DNA from: Cyanobacteria bacterium SBLK
GTDB taxonomy: Bacteria > Cyanobacteriota > Cyanobacteriia > Cyanobacteriales > Spirulinaceae
NCBI GenBank assembly: GCA_017746715.1
Contig: JAGHZQ010000035.1
Coordinates: 62,001-126,000, forward strand
Length of the DNA: 64,000 bases
Direction: 5' to 3'
The notes beneath the pieces were generated by a model. That model searched no databases. It saw nothing but the letters and a program-made list of their open reading frames with translations, and was not told the origin of the DNA. Numbering within the stretch: position 1 is the first letter of the stretch; each line of letters begins with the position of its first letter. Made by a program: the position numbers and the translations under genes. Shown here piece by piece: positions 23,295-32,576 of this stretch.

Positions 23295-24176
23295 TCAATT
23301 ATCTCCCAATTCACCTTCATTTTCAACAGCGATCGCAATATTTCGCCGTCCGTCCAATAAATTCATGAGATTGTTAATTTGCCCATTATCTCTAAAATTG
23401 ATGCCGAGTCTATCTGATTGTCGTTCCTCTGCAAATGCTCTTTTGGCTGCCTCATATCTCTGCCAGAAATCACCCTCGATCTCGCTCTTATCTGCATTTT
23501 CCGACACATTGACCTTAATAACCACCCCGCCGTATTTCTTATCTATTTTGAGAATTTCTAACGGTTTGCCGTCAATTTGTGCTATATTTTGAAAAGCATA
23601 AGCCGCAGCTTGCCAATCAATATTATCCCGGAAATAGAGATTAAAAGTATTCGCGGGTTTGCGGAAGAGTCGCGCAAATTCCCCCGGTGCAAACTTGCGA
23701 TCGCGATCGTAAGGTCTGCGTTCTCTGCGATCGCTCTCCAGATAGATATAATCGCAAATAACCCCCTCTAAATTAGTCTTACTGTTAATATTCCAACTCT
23801 CAATACACGCCCCCGTGAGATTAGCATTTTTGAGATTAGCATTGAGAGCATTTGCTCTAATAAATTGTGCTCCTCTAAGATCGGCACTTTTCAGATTTGC
23901 CATCCAGAGATCGGCTTTTGTGAGATTGGCTAAAGAAAGATCCGTTTCTTCAAGATTAACGCCCCAGAGATGGGCATCTCTAAGATCGGCACTCCAGAGA
24001 TTAGTCCCCATCAAATTCGCTTCTCTGAGGTTTGCCTCGCTGAGATTGGCGCCCATCAGATTTGTATTGCCCAAATCCACCTCTCGCAGATCGATCTCGG
24101 CATAAGGATTTTTTGCTCGCCACTTATTCCAGCGATCGACATTATTTTTCAATCTTCGCAACTGCCACCAATTCAT
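23295..24176 (-). CDS. Pentapeptide repeat protein
   Basis: A 293-residue protein from the ATG at 24176 (MNWWQLRRLKNNVDRWNKWR), which has GAGG upstream; a GTG at 24191 would add five residues. Residues about 28-130 form pentapeptide repeats of the A(D/N)LXX type (LMGANLSEANLREANLMGTN), giving a right-handed quadrilateral helix. The C-terminal 160 residues are a separate unit (FNLYFRDNIDWQAAAYAFQN) seen in other cyanobacterial pentapeptide proteins. The molecular role is unknown. It is followed by the DUF2834 gene. Confidence 0.85.
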   Translation of the reverse strand: MNWWQLRRLKNNVDRWNKWRAKNPYAEIDLREVDLGNTNLMGANLSEANLREANLMGTNLWSADLRDAHLWGVNLEETDLSLANLTKADLWMANLKSADLRGAQFIRANALNANLKNANLTGACIESWNINSKTNLEGVICDYIYLESDRRERRPYDRDRKFAPGEFARLFRKPANTFNLYFRDNIDWQAAAYAFQNIAQIDGKPLEILKIDKKYGGVVIKVNVSENADKSEIEGDFWQRYEAAKRAFAEERQSDRLGINFRDNGQINNLMNLLDGRRNIAIAVENEGELGDN

Positions 24177-24309
24177 AACCCTCACTCCCACAGAGCAAAT
24201 ACAGTCATCTTATCCCAATTCTGAAAATTCATCCTCTCTGCGTCTGGTGTGGTTCATTTCGCCTCAATTGATGTCAAGATAGACGGAGAAGAAATATTTT
24301 GCGATCGCC

Positions 24310-26544
24310 ATGAATTCCCAACAAAAGCCTCAATCTGGCGGCGGTTTACCCCTCGTGCAATATTGGGCAGAACAAACGTTATCCCCCCAAGGACTCAAAC
24401 TCTGGCAAACTTTAAATCACAAAAGCACCTGTTTGTCTTGTGCTTGGGGGACGGGAGGACAAAAAGGCGGATTCGTTAACGAAGCGGGAGAATATTTGCA
24501 ACGGTGCGCCAAAAGTGTCGAAGCGATCGCTGCAGAATTGCAACCCCCCATCAAACAAGGATTTTGGCAGCAATACAGCGTGGCAGAATTGCAAAAATTG
24601 AGTTCTCTCGAATGCGATCGCCTCGGCAGACTCAGCTATCCCCTCCTCCTCGAAGCAGGACAAACTCACTATCGTCGCATTTCTTGGGAAGACGTTTACA
24701 ATATTTCCGATCGCGCCTTTCGCAAAGAAGGCGATCGCCTTGCCAGCTACAGTTCCGGGCGTTCTTCCAACGAAGCGGCTTATTTATTACAGTTATTTAT
24801 GCGAGCATCGGGAAGCAACAATCTCGCCGACTGTTCCGATCTCTGTCATGCAGCCTCGGGAGTAGGTTTAAAACAGGTGTTCGGATCGGGAACTTCGATG
24901 GTGAGTTTGGAGAGTTTAAAACATTCCGATTGCGTCGTTTTAATCGGTTCAAATGCCCCGGCAAATCATCCGCGTTTGATGAACGAATTGATTAAATTGC
25001 GCGATCGCGGAGGGAAGGTTATTATTATCAATCCTCAACTAGAAATCGGTTTGCTCAAGTTTGCTTCTCCCGCTTTTCCGATTAAATCTCTCCTTAAAGG
25101 CGGATCGGATATTTCCACTCTATATTTACAACCAATTCCCGGTAGCGATACCGCCTTGTTTGTGGGATTGCAAAAAACCGCGATCGAACAGAATTTAATG
25201 CAACTGGATTATTTACAATCTTATACAGAAGGATGGGAAGATGTTGTTAATTATGCTACAGAACAATCTTGGGAGATAATTACGCAAACTTGTGGTTTAT
25301 CCCGAGAAGAAATTGAAGAGGTGGGCTATGCGATCGCAACTTCTAAAAGAGTCGTTTTTGCTTGGGCAATGGGAATTACCCAACAAGCAAATGGAGTCGA
25401 TAATGTTCGCAGTATTGCCAACACCGCCTTACTAACTGGAAATGCGGGAAAACCCGGAGCGGGAACAATGCCCATTCGCGGTCATTCTAACGTCCAAGGG
25501 GTCGGATCGATGGGAGTAACGGTACGCTTAAAAGCAGAAATAAAACAGGCACTTTCCCAACTTTTAGGACGCGATTTACAAACAGATCGAGGTTATCATG
25601 CCCGCGATCTGATTGATGCTGCTGATGACGGTAAAATCGATACGCTATTGTGTTTGGGAGGTAATATTTATGCTGCCAATCCAGACTTAAATCAAGCGAA
25701 ATCAGCACTCTCCAAAATCGAAACGATTTTCTACATTGCCACCAAACCAAATCTCGGTCATTTTCACGGTTTAGCCCAGCAAAATACCCTGATTTTACCC
25801 GTTTTCAATCGCTTTGAAAATCCCCATAAAACGACAACAGAATCCGGTAATAATTTCGTGCGCTTAAATGACGAAGGAAAAAGCCACTTAACCCCGCAAA
25901 ATTCTCAACTTGTTTCTGAAGTTGAATTATTAACGGAAATTGCCCATCGCCGTCATGGAGAAACCCCAATACAGTGGCGAAAATTGCAAGATACCAAGTA
26001 TATCCGAGAGTTAATCGCTAAAACTATTCCCGGTTACAAAAAGATCGGTAAAATTGATGACACTCAAGAAGAATTTACTATTTCCGGACGTATCTTTACC
26101 GAGCCGAAATTTGCAACGGATTCCGGTAAAGCAAAAATGAACATAACACCAATTCCCAATCTATCCCTCCCCGATCGCACCTCTTTCAATATCCCCGAAA
26201 ATTGTCGCAGTTTGGTGCTAATCTTAGGAAGCGGGCGCAGTTATACCCAACATAATACCGTAGTCTATCGAACGGCGGATAAATTTCGCGGAATGCCCCA
26301 TCGATATTGTATTTTAATGAATGCAGGCGATGTAAAAGAAGCAGGTTTTCAAGAAAATGAAAAAGTTAATGTAAAAGGAGATGCAGGAGAATTACAAGAT
26401 GTTGAAATTATTTGCGGTTCTATTCGCGAAGGTGTAGCATTTATGTTTTACCCCGAAGCGAATATTTTATTTTCTGCGAATGTCGATCGCCAAAGCGGAA
26501 CGCCTGCCTATAAACGAGTTCCTATCTGTATCTATAAACCCTAA
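24310..26544 (+). CDS. FdhF/YdeP family molybdopterin oxidoreductase
   Basis: A 744-residue molybdoenzyme alpha subunit. Near the N-terminus is a CxxC pair (STCLSCAWGTGGQKGGFVNE) in place of a full four-cysteine cluster motif, as usual in the YdeP branch. The active-site cysteine is probably in DLCHAASGVGLKQVFGSGTS. Further conserved parts are IGSNAPANHPRLMNELIKLR, GNAGKPGAGTMPIRGHSNVQ and the C-terminal SGRSYTQHNTVVYRTADKFR. Substrate and electron acceptor are unknown. No fdhD, accessory subunit or cofactor gene is adjacent. The next gene starts 11 bp downstream but is functionally different. Confidence 0.88.
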   Translation: MNSQQKPQSGGGLPLVQYWAEQTLSPQGLKLWQTLNHKSTCLSCAWGTGGQKGGFVNEAGEYLQRCAKSVEAIAAELQPPIKQGFWQQYSVAELQKLSSLECDRLGRLSYPLLLEAGQTHYRRISWEDVYNISDRAFRKEGDRLASYSSGRSSNEAAYLLQLFMRASGSNNLADCSDLCHAASGVGLKQVFGSGTSMVSLESLKHSDCVVLIGSNAPANHPRLMNELIKLRDRGGKVIIINPQLEIGLLKFASPAFPIKSLLKGGSDISTLYLQPIPGSDTALFVGLQKTAIEQNLMQLDYLQSYTEGWEDVVNYATEQSWEIITQTCGLSREEIEEVGYAIATSKRVVFAWAMGITQQANGVDNVRSIANTALLTGNAGKPGAGTMPIRGHSNVQGVGSMGVTVRLKAEIKQALSQLLGRDLQTDRGYHARDLIDAADDGKIDTLLCLGGNIYAANPDLNQAKSALSKIETIFYIATKPNLGHFHGLAQQNTLILPVFNRFENPHKTTTESGNNFVRLNDEGKSHLTPQNSQLVSEVELLTEIAHRRHGETPIQWRKLQDTKYIRELIAKTIPGYKKIGKIDDTQEEFTISGRIFTEPKFATDSGKAKMNITPIPNLSLPDRTSFNIPENCRSLVLILGSGRSYTQHNTVVYRTADKFRGMPHRYCILMNAGDVKEAGFQENEKVNVKGDAGELQDVEIICGSIREGVAFMFYPEANILFSANVDRQSGTPAYKRVPICIYKP

Positions 26545-26555
26545 ATATTGCGAAA

Positions 26556-27191
26556 ATGTCCGATAATTGGTTAACTGCTGGCGGCATTGTCGCTTTACCG
26601 CTTTTTCTCTTTTCCTTAATTGCGATCGCTCTCATTCTCGAACGTTTAATTTTTTGGTTTCGCATCAATAATCGACAGGGAAAAATTGTACGCGAAGTCT
26701 TAGAACTATATCCTAGCGATCCGCCTCGTGCCGTGCAACTATTACGGGCAAATAGTACATTACCCATCGCCCGTATTTTCTTAGAAGCACTATCTCGCGA
26801 TCGCCCCAACCCGGAAGCATTTCGCCTTGCTCTCGAAACCGCCGCACAAGCAGAAATCCCCCTTCTCAAGCGCTTTAATACTGTCTTTGAAACCATTATC
26901 AGTATCTCGCCGTTATTGGGATTGTTGGGAACGATTTTCGGGTTAATTCGCACCTTTGCTGCCCTAAAAATTGGCGAAGTAGGGGGCAGTAATTCTGGGG
27001 CAGTGACTCAAGGAATTAGCGAGGCATTGGTTTCTACGGGAATTGGCTTAATCGTTGCTATTGTTACCCTTTTATTCGCTAATACGTTCCGAGGGTTTTA
27101 CCTGCGTCAATTTGCCTTTATTCAGGAATCTGGCGGGCAATTGGAATTATTGTATCGCGATCGCTACGAACGCAGAAGGAGAAATGTATGA
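26556..27191 (+). CDS. MotA/TolQ/ExbB proton channel family protein
   Basis: A 211-residue membrane protein with one N-terminal helix (AGGIVALPLFLFSLIAIALI) and two later helices (ISPLLGLLGTIFGLIRTFAA and EALVSTGIGLIVAIVTLLFA), the standard ExbB/TolQ layout. It uses the proton gradient to drive an outer-membrane transport process, normally with an ExbD/TolR partner. The start codon is 11 bp after the oxidoreductase stop. Its last codons overlap an ATG (27188, ATGA-type), where exbD would be expected, but only a 20-codon frame is present. Confidence 0.88.
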   Translation: MSDNWLTAGGIVALPLFLFSLIAIALILERLIFWFRINNRQGKIVREVLELYPSDPPRAVQLLRANSTLPIARIFLEALSRDRPNPEAFRLALETAAQAEIPLLKRFNTVFETIISISPLLGLLGTIFGLIRTFAALKIGEVGGSNSGAVTQGISEALVSTGIGLIVAIVTLLFANTFRGFYLRQFAFIQESGGQLELLYRDRYERRRRNV

Positions 27192-27250
27192 GAACGTTAG
27201 ATCGTCTAAATTTCAAAAAATCCACATCGTCACTTTTTGCCTTTTCTTGA
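27188..27250 (+). CDS. Tiny ORF at the exbD position, possible gene remnant
   Basis: MRTLDRLNFKKSTSSLFAFS starts at an ATG that overlaps the ExbB stop by 4 bp, and a GGAGAAATGT stretch lies just upstream. This is the usual coupling for exbB-exbD. The frame ends after 20 codons with no transmembrane helix. It may be the start of a lost exbD-type gene or a chance frame. Confidence 0.25.
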   Translation: MRTLDRLNFKKSTSSLFAFS

Positions 27251-27310
27251 TAGAATTGAATAAGGAGCATTTCCACGTTACTCAGCTAGTTGTAAACAAC
27301 CGGATTGACC

Positions 27311-27787
27311 ATGAAAGAAAATATAAACGAAAAAATAAAACTTTCTCATATTAGAGGAGGTGATGCTCTTATTTTTGGCAAGGATTCAGATGTTAGGCGC
27401 AAACTCTCCGATACTGACGCACTTAAACGCTTTTCAGAGATATGGCCGTCATTTGAACCTGAAATCGAAAACGCCCCAGAAATTACCCAAGAAGAAGCAA
27501 AAGAATTACTAGAAGAAAGATACTGCTCGTTTGTACAATCACAATATTCTTTCAAGCAATTTTCCCTAAACCAAGTCCCCTTTGTTGTTCGTATAACACG
27601 GGAAGGTGTTTGCGATCAACTCTGGTCTCTTGGAGCACATCGCGACCCTACAAGATTATGTATATACTTTGAGAAAATTGAAGACAAGAAGAAATTTGAC
27701 GCTATTGCGAATCAACTTCAGTGGGACTCTCAGAAACTTGCTCGGCAGCTTTGCATAGACTTCATGCAAAAAATTCAGCAAGAATAG
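27311..27787 (+). CDS. Protein of unknown function
   Basis: A 158-residue soluble protein from the ATG at 27311; a TTG two codons earlier is possible. Visible parts are a charged N-terminus (MKENINEKIKLSHIRGGDAL), an amphipathic stretch ITQEEAKELLEERYCSFVQS, and a C-terminal helical region (WDSQKLARQLCIDFMQKIQQ). No family or motif is recognised. Its spelling is more AT-rich than neighbouring genes, and it sits between a tiny remnant ORF and a repeat-rich gap, so it may be an insertion. Confidence 0.5.
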   Translation: MKENINEKIKLSHIRGGDALIFGKDSDVRRKLSDTDALKRFSEIWPSFEPEIENAPEITQEEAKELLEERYCSFVQSQYSFKQFSLNQVPFVVRITREGVCDQLWSLGAHRDPTRLCIYFEKIEDKKKFDAIANQLQWDSQKLARQLCIDFMQKIQQE

Positions 27788-28178
27788 TAGCAAGATAGAG
27801 AGGCATATCTGTTAAGCTAATTTCCTAATAAGAGAGGGAATAGGCAACATTCCTTCTTGTACACAAAACTCATTACGTTTTATTACTTATAGCCACACTA
27901 AATAAATTATAAATGAGTGGAGCAAGCATCTTGCTTGTTTCTAATTCCCTCAAACCCTACGAATGCAGAAAAAGAAAAATATTGTGAGTTAAAGTAGTTA
28001 TCAATATCCTCTCAAAACCCGAAGTTTTCTGGGGGGCTAGCCCCCCAGACCCCCCATTGGGAGCGGTTACGACGCCCCCAAACCCCCCCCGTAGGCTACG
28101 CTTGCCCGGCCAGCTCGGTTGTTGATTCGAGAAATTGAAAAGCATAATGATTTATAATAAGAATTTATCGAAAAATCA
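27788..28178. other. Repeat-rich intergenic region
   Basis: The region holds a small hairpin AGCAAGCATCTTGCTTG near 27923-27939, a perfect 22-bp palindrome centred on CTAG at 28028-28049 (GGGGGGCTAGCCCCCC core), and a C-rich tract ending near GTAGGCTACG at 28090. These look like dispersed intergenic repeats. No gene or structured RNA family is recognised. Confidence 0.55.
28028..28049. repeat. 22-bp perfect G/C palindrome
   Basis: The core GGGGGGCTAGCCCCCC is extended by TCT on the left and AGA on the right, giving exact two-fold symmetry. A diverged relative with CCCCCCTAGCCCCCC is at about 18484-18500. It probably forms a very stable hairpin. Confidence 0.8.
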
Positions 28179-29786
28179 ATGAATATTTTTACAGAAGAAA
28201 AACAGTTATTTAGCCCTGTATCTAAAAATACCAATCCGATTCCTCTAATTTTTGCTTTTCCTAATGAGTATACGATCGCAATCTCTAGCTTGGGCTATCA
28301 GATCGTTTGGTCTACTTTTGCCTTAAATCCCGATGTAGAGGTCAGCCGACTTTTTACCGATATTGCAGAATCTTTACCGCGAAATCCAGAAATTTTAGGG
28401 TTTTCTGTCTCTTGGGAACTGGACTATATTAATATTTTAAATTTATTAGAATCCTTACAAATTCCCTTTCGCAGTCGAGACAGAGAAGAACATCATCCTC
28501 TCGTGTTTGGAGGGGGTTCGGTTTTAACGGCAAACCCGGAACCTTTTGCAGACTTTTTTGATATTATTCTATTAGGAGATGGGGAAGAGCTTCTCGATCG
28601 CTTTATTAGCGCTTATCAAAAAGTTCGACAAAGCGATCGCCAAACTCAACTCAAGCATTTAGCCACAATTCCGGGGATTTACATTCCCAGCTTATACGAA
28701 GTTTGCTATCGGGACATCGAAGGAGAAATCGAGTCAATTTCCCCCGTAGATACCGATATTCCCAAAACCATTCAAAAACAAACTTATCGCGGGAATACCT
28801 TAGCCGCTTCTACTGTTGTCACGCCGCGAGCCGCATGGGAAAATATTTATATGGTGGAAGTGGTGCGAAGTTGTCCGGAAATGTGCCGTTTTTGTTTGGC
28901 AAGTTATCTAACTTTACCCTTTCGCACTGCAAGTATTGAAGGGTCTTTAATTCCTGCAATAGAACGCGGGTTAAAAGTTAGCGATCGCATCGGTTTATTA
29001 GGCGCATCCGTTACCCAACATCCGGAATTCGATCGCCTCCTCGATTATATCGCCCAACCACAATACGACAACGTTCGCCTCAGTATTGCCTCGGTTCGTA
29101 CCAATACTGTCACGGAAAAATTAGCGCGAATTTTATCCCAACGAGACACGCGATCGCTAACGATTGCCGTAGAAAGCGGCTCGGAAAAAGTACGAAGAAT
29201 TGTGAATAAAAAGCTGCAAAATGATGAAATTATGCAAGCGGCCATCAATGCTAAAGCCGGAGGATTAAAAGCCATGAAACTCTACGGAATGGTGGGAATA
29301 CCGGGAGAAGATGAAGCAGATATGGAAGAAACCGCCCAAATGATGAAAACGTTGAAAAAAACCACCCCCGGATTGCGTTTAACGTTAGGATGCAGCACTT
29401 TTGTTCCCAAAGCTCACACGCCTTTTCAATGGTTGGGAGTCAAGCCAAAAGCACAAAAACGATTAAAATATTTACAGAAACAGTTAAAATCGAATGGGAT
29501 GGAATTTCGCCCGGAAAGTTATAATTGGTCGCTGATTCAAGCCTTAATTTCTCGAGGCGATCGCCGACTTGCTTCTCTATTAGAACTCACTCGCAATTAT
29601 GGGGATTCGGTAGGGAGTTACAAACGCGCTTTTAAGGAATTGCGAGGCAAACTTCCGCCTTTTAGTTATTACGTTCATCAAGACTGGACATCCGAACAAG
29701 TATTACCTTGGCAGCATTTACAAACAGCGATTTCCCCTTCTCTTTTACTTAAACATTTACAAGAGGCACTCGATCGCGATCGCTAA
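28179..29786 (+). CDS. Radical SAM protein
   Basis: A 535-residue protein. The iron-sulfur motif C-x3-C-x2-C is at C232, C236 and C239 (VRSCPEMCRFCLASYLTLPF). It is preceded by a Rossmann-like region (residues 15-170; SLGYQIVWSTFALNPDVEVS, PLVFGGGSVLTANPEPFADF), the usual place of a B12-binding-like domain in this family. GLKAMKLYGMVGIPGEDEAD lies in the barrel. It should make a 5'-deoxyadenosyl radical; the substrate is unknown. A weak TATAAT-containing promoter for the next gene lies downstream at 29892-29897. Confidence 0.88.
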   Translation: MNIFTEEKQLFSPVSKNTNPIPLIFAFPNEYTIAISSLGYQIVWSTFALNPDVEVSRLFTDIAESLPRNPEILGFSVSWELDYINILNLLESLQIPFRSRDREEHHPLVFGGGSVLTANPEPFADFFDIILLGDGEELLDRFISAYQKVRQSDRQTQLKHLATIPGIYIPSLYEVCYRDIEGEIESISPVDTDIPKTIQKQTYRGNTLAASTVVTPRAAWENIYMVEVVRSCPEMCRFCLASYLTLPFRTASIEGSLIPAIERGLKVSDRIGLLGASVTQHPEFDRLLDYIAQPQYDNVRLSIASVRTNTVTEKLARILSQRDTRSLTIAVESGSEKVRRIVNKKLQNDEIMQAAINAKAGGLKAMKLYGMVGIPGEDEADMEETAQMMKTLKKTTPGLRLTLGCSTFVPKAHTPFQWLGVKPKAQKRLKYLQKQLKSNGMEFRPESYNWSLIQALISRGDRRLASLLELTRNYGDSVGSYKRAFKELRGKLPPFSYYVHQDWTSEQVLPWQHLQTAISPSLLLKHLQEALDRDR

Positions 29787-29948
29787 GGCAAAAGCAATAA
29801 TAGAAGGCGAACGGGTGAAAATATTGTAAGGTGTTGAGGGCGATCGCCACTTTCAATATTGACTTTTCCCTACAAAACGAGGTGAGGGGTCTATAATAAC
29901 CAGAGAATTGAATACTGGTAAAATTCTTTTTTCTTTCAACAAATTATT

Positions 29949-32528
29949 ATGAGTAAATTGCTATCGATCGAAGCGATCGCGCGTCCTTTGATAACAGGTT
30001 TGGGAGTTCTTGCCGTTTTGTGTTCTCCCTTTCCCGGGTTGGCACAAGAAAACAATTCTCACCTCGATCGCTATCGCCAAAGAATTGCAGACTTTCCCGC
30101 CGATCTTGAAGCCGCACGACAAGAAGGAAAAAAGGAAGAGGCACGGGTTTTGCATTTTGCGGGAGATGCCTATCTATATATTGGTAACTATGAAGAAGCA
30201 AAAAAACATTTAACCCGATCTCTCCAACTTTATCGAGAAATTTATGGTTCGAAACCGAAACCGGAAGGCCTTCCCCACATTGTATTCCGACCTCATGAGA
30301 GCGATGTTTTTAATGCGTTGGTCATTGCCCATGAAAAATTGGGCGATATTCAGGGATTAACCTTTCTGGAATCGGAATTAGCTGTTATTACAGACGCAGA
30401 ACGTCGCAAGATGATTCTCTTGACTTTAGGTAATTCGTATCGCGACTATCTTGGGGAGGCAACATTTGCAAGGGCTGTCGAGACTTGGCAAGAATATTTA
30501 CAATTATCGAAACAAACTAACGATATTGCCGCACAAAGTAATGCTCTGTCTGCTTTGGGTTCGATCTATGGCGAATTTGACGATTATTCTCGAGCAATTA
30601 ATTATCTGCAACAAGCAGTTGCAACAGTCTCCTCAAGCGATAAGTTGCATGAGTATGGATTTATTATGAATTACTTACCGACTCTTGCGATATATCAGAG
30701 GAAAAATGGAGATTTTGATGCAGCTCTCGCCACAGTCGATCGCGCGCAAGAAGCCTCTCGAACTATCTATCGCATGGCTGGTGGAGAGGACAAAGCAGAA
30801 GAGAAAGATTGGAGTTTGAAACAAAAAGCCTTAATTTATTCTGCCGCTGAAGATTACGAACGAGCGATCGTCCTCCATCAACAAAGAATCGAACTCGCTC
30901 GAGAGAATGCAAGTCTTATAGAAGAAGGTAACGCTCTGAACGCCCTCAGCAGTACTCTTTTCTGGCAAGGAGATCTGCCTCGAGCGCTCGAAATGCAACA
31001 AAAATCCTTAGATCGCTATTTAGAATACAGCAAAGAAATTGCTTCAGGCATGCCGGGAGCGATCGCAATGGCTCGAGAAGTATTGGCTTTTTTCCTCCTG
31101 CGTTCCGAGCGCTTTCCAGAAGCAGAACAGCAGATACGTTTGGCGATTGAATCAGCTAATCTGAGATATCAGCAATACCGCTTTGATGGTCAGTCAAGCC
31201 GAGCTTCCACGGATCTCAATAATTTATGGGGACAGGCAAGTTTTGCCGATACTTATCGCGTGCTGCAAGAAATTTACATCGCTAGCGATCGCACGGAAGA
31301 GGCGTTAGAAGCCTCCGAAAGGGGTCGCGCTCGGGCTTTTTCCCAATTAATATCTCGTCGCTTGGAAGGAGAATCCGGACATCCCCCGCTCGAGTTTTCT
31401 TCCCCCAATATTGAAGAAATCAAAGCGATCGCTAAAGCCGAACAAACCACGATTGTCGAATACAGTATTATTTTTAAAACCAATCGCAATTTTCGCTATC
31501 TCGTCGATGTCGAATTAGACCCATCCAAAAATCCCGCCGAGAAACTCTATATTTGGGTCGTCAAACCCACCGGAGAAGTTCATTTTCGCGAAGTTCCTCT
31601 CGAAGGAGATTTAATCAAATTAATAGGTCAAGCGAGAGGGTTAATCTCCTCGAGCAAGCAACTCTCTCGCCGCTTGCAAGTGTCCCTGCAAAAACTGCAT
31701 GGCGTACTCATCGAACCCATCGCCGATCTCCTACCTGCGGATCCAAGCGATCGCATTACTTTTATTCCCCAAGAGATATTATTCTACGTTCCTTTTCCCG
31801 CCCTCATTGATGGGGGAGGGCAATCGCTCATTGAAAAACATACAATTCTTACAGCTCCTTCTATTCAAGTTCTCTCCCTTTCTCGCCAAGTGCAAGAGCA
31901 TCTCACACCCAATTCTAAAGCCTTTGTTTTGGGCAATCCCGAGATGCCAACTTTACCGAGAACGCCTCATGCAGATTCTCACGTCCTTGCCAGTTTACCC
32001 GGTGCGGAAGAGGAAGCGAAAACAATCTCTCAAATGTTCGGGACGAAACCCCTCCTTGGTTCTGACGCGACGAAAGCCAAGACAATCGCCAAAATGGAAG
32101 AAGCGGGCATTATTCACATCGCGACTCACGGACTCCTCGATCGCTCTGGCTTACTTGCCTCTCTCGCTTTAGCACCGACCCGTGACGATGATGGTTTTTT
32201 AGCCGCTCGCGAAATCGCCAATCTCAATCTGAGTGCGGAGTTGGTCGTGTTGAGTGCTTGCGATACGGGACGGGGGGAATTTTACGAAGGGGAAGGGGTA
32301 GTTGGTTTGACAAGGGCGTTTCTCAGTGCGGGAGCCTCTAATTTGGTCATGTCTCTGTGGCCGGTTCCCGATAATGCAACGGCAGTTTTAATGACCGAAT
32401 TTTATCAAAGTTGGCAAGGTGGCATGAGTAAAGCAGAAGCCCTGCGACAGGGAATGCTTGCCACTAAAGCACAATTTCCCAACCCGAAGAATTGGGCGGC
32501 TTTTTCCATTGTCGGGACGGGAGATTGA
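29949..32528 (+). CDS. Exported TPR-CHAT protein (CHAT 1)
   Basis: An 859-residue protein. A signal peptide occupies residues 1-35 (ITGLGVLAVLCSPFPGLAQE). Residues 60-470 hold TPR-like repeats (DAYLYIGNYEEAKKHLTRSL, ALSALGSIYGEFDDYSRAIN). Residues about 590-857 are a CHAT domain, a caspase/separase-like fold. The catalytic His is H727 (HIATHGLLDR) and Cys C771 (VVLSACDTGRGEF), followed by GVVGLTRAFLSAGASNLVMS. The dyad is intact. CHAT proteins are known as proteases in some systems, such as the CRISPR type III-E caspase-like partner, but the target here is unknown. An exported location is unusual for a caspase-like protease. Confidence 0.9.
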   Translation: MSKLLSIEAIARPLITGLGVLAVLCSPFPGLAQENNSHLDRYRQRIADFPADLEAARQEGKKEEARVLHFAGDAYLYIGNYEEAKKHLTRSLQLYREIYGSKPKPEGLPHIVFRPHESDVFNALVIAHEKLGDIQGLTFLESELAVITDAERRKMILLTLGNSYRDYLGEATFARAVETWQEYLQLSKQTNDIAAQSNALSALGSIYGEFDDYSRAINYLQQAVATVSSSDKLHEYGFIMNYLPTLAIYQRKNGDFDAALATVDRAQEASRTIYRMAGGEDKAEEKDWSLKQKALIYSAAEDYERAIVLHQQRIELARENASLIEEGNALNALSSTLFWQGDLPRALEMQQKSLDRYLEYSKEIASGMPGAIAMAREVLAFFLLRSERFPEAEQQIRLAIESANLRYQQYRFDGQSSRASTDLNNLWGQASFADTYRVLQEIYIASDRTEEALEASERGRARAFSQLISRRLEGESGHPPLEFSSPNIEEIKAIAKAEQTTIVEYSIIFKTNRNFRYLVDVELDPSKNPAEKLYIWVVKPTGEVHFREVPLEGDLIKLIGQARGLISSSKQLSRRLQVSLQKLHGVLIEPIADLLPADPSDRITFIPQEILFYVPFPALIDGGGQSLIEKHTILTAPSIQVLSLSRQVQEHLTPNSKAFVLGNPEMPTLPRTPHADSHVLASLPGAEEEAKTISQMFGTKPLLGSDATKAKTIAKMEEAGIIHIATHGLLDRSGLLASLALAPTRDDDGFLAAREIANLNLSAELVVLSACDTGRGEFYEGEGVVGLTRAFLSAGASNLVMSLWPVPDNATAVLMTEFYQSWQGGMSKAEALRQGMLATKAQFPNPKNWAAFSIVGTGD

Positions 32529-32576
32529 ACGCAGTTTGATACTAGCAAGAAGCGATCGCTCTGTTGAATTTTGCAT

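Noticed and set aside
23815..24224. Repeat ORFs rich in RSALxR or IRFSEV on the + strand
   Set aside because: They are antisense images of the pentapeptide repeats.
29859..29897. Promoter TTGACT plus TATAAT for CHAT 1
   Set aside because: The spacer would be 27 bp, too long for a standard promoter; only the -10-like box is noted.
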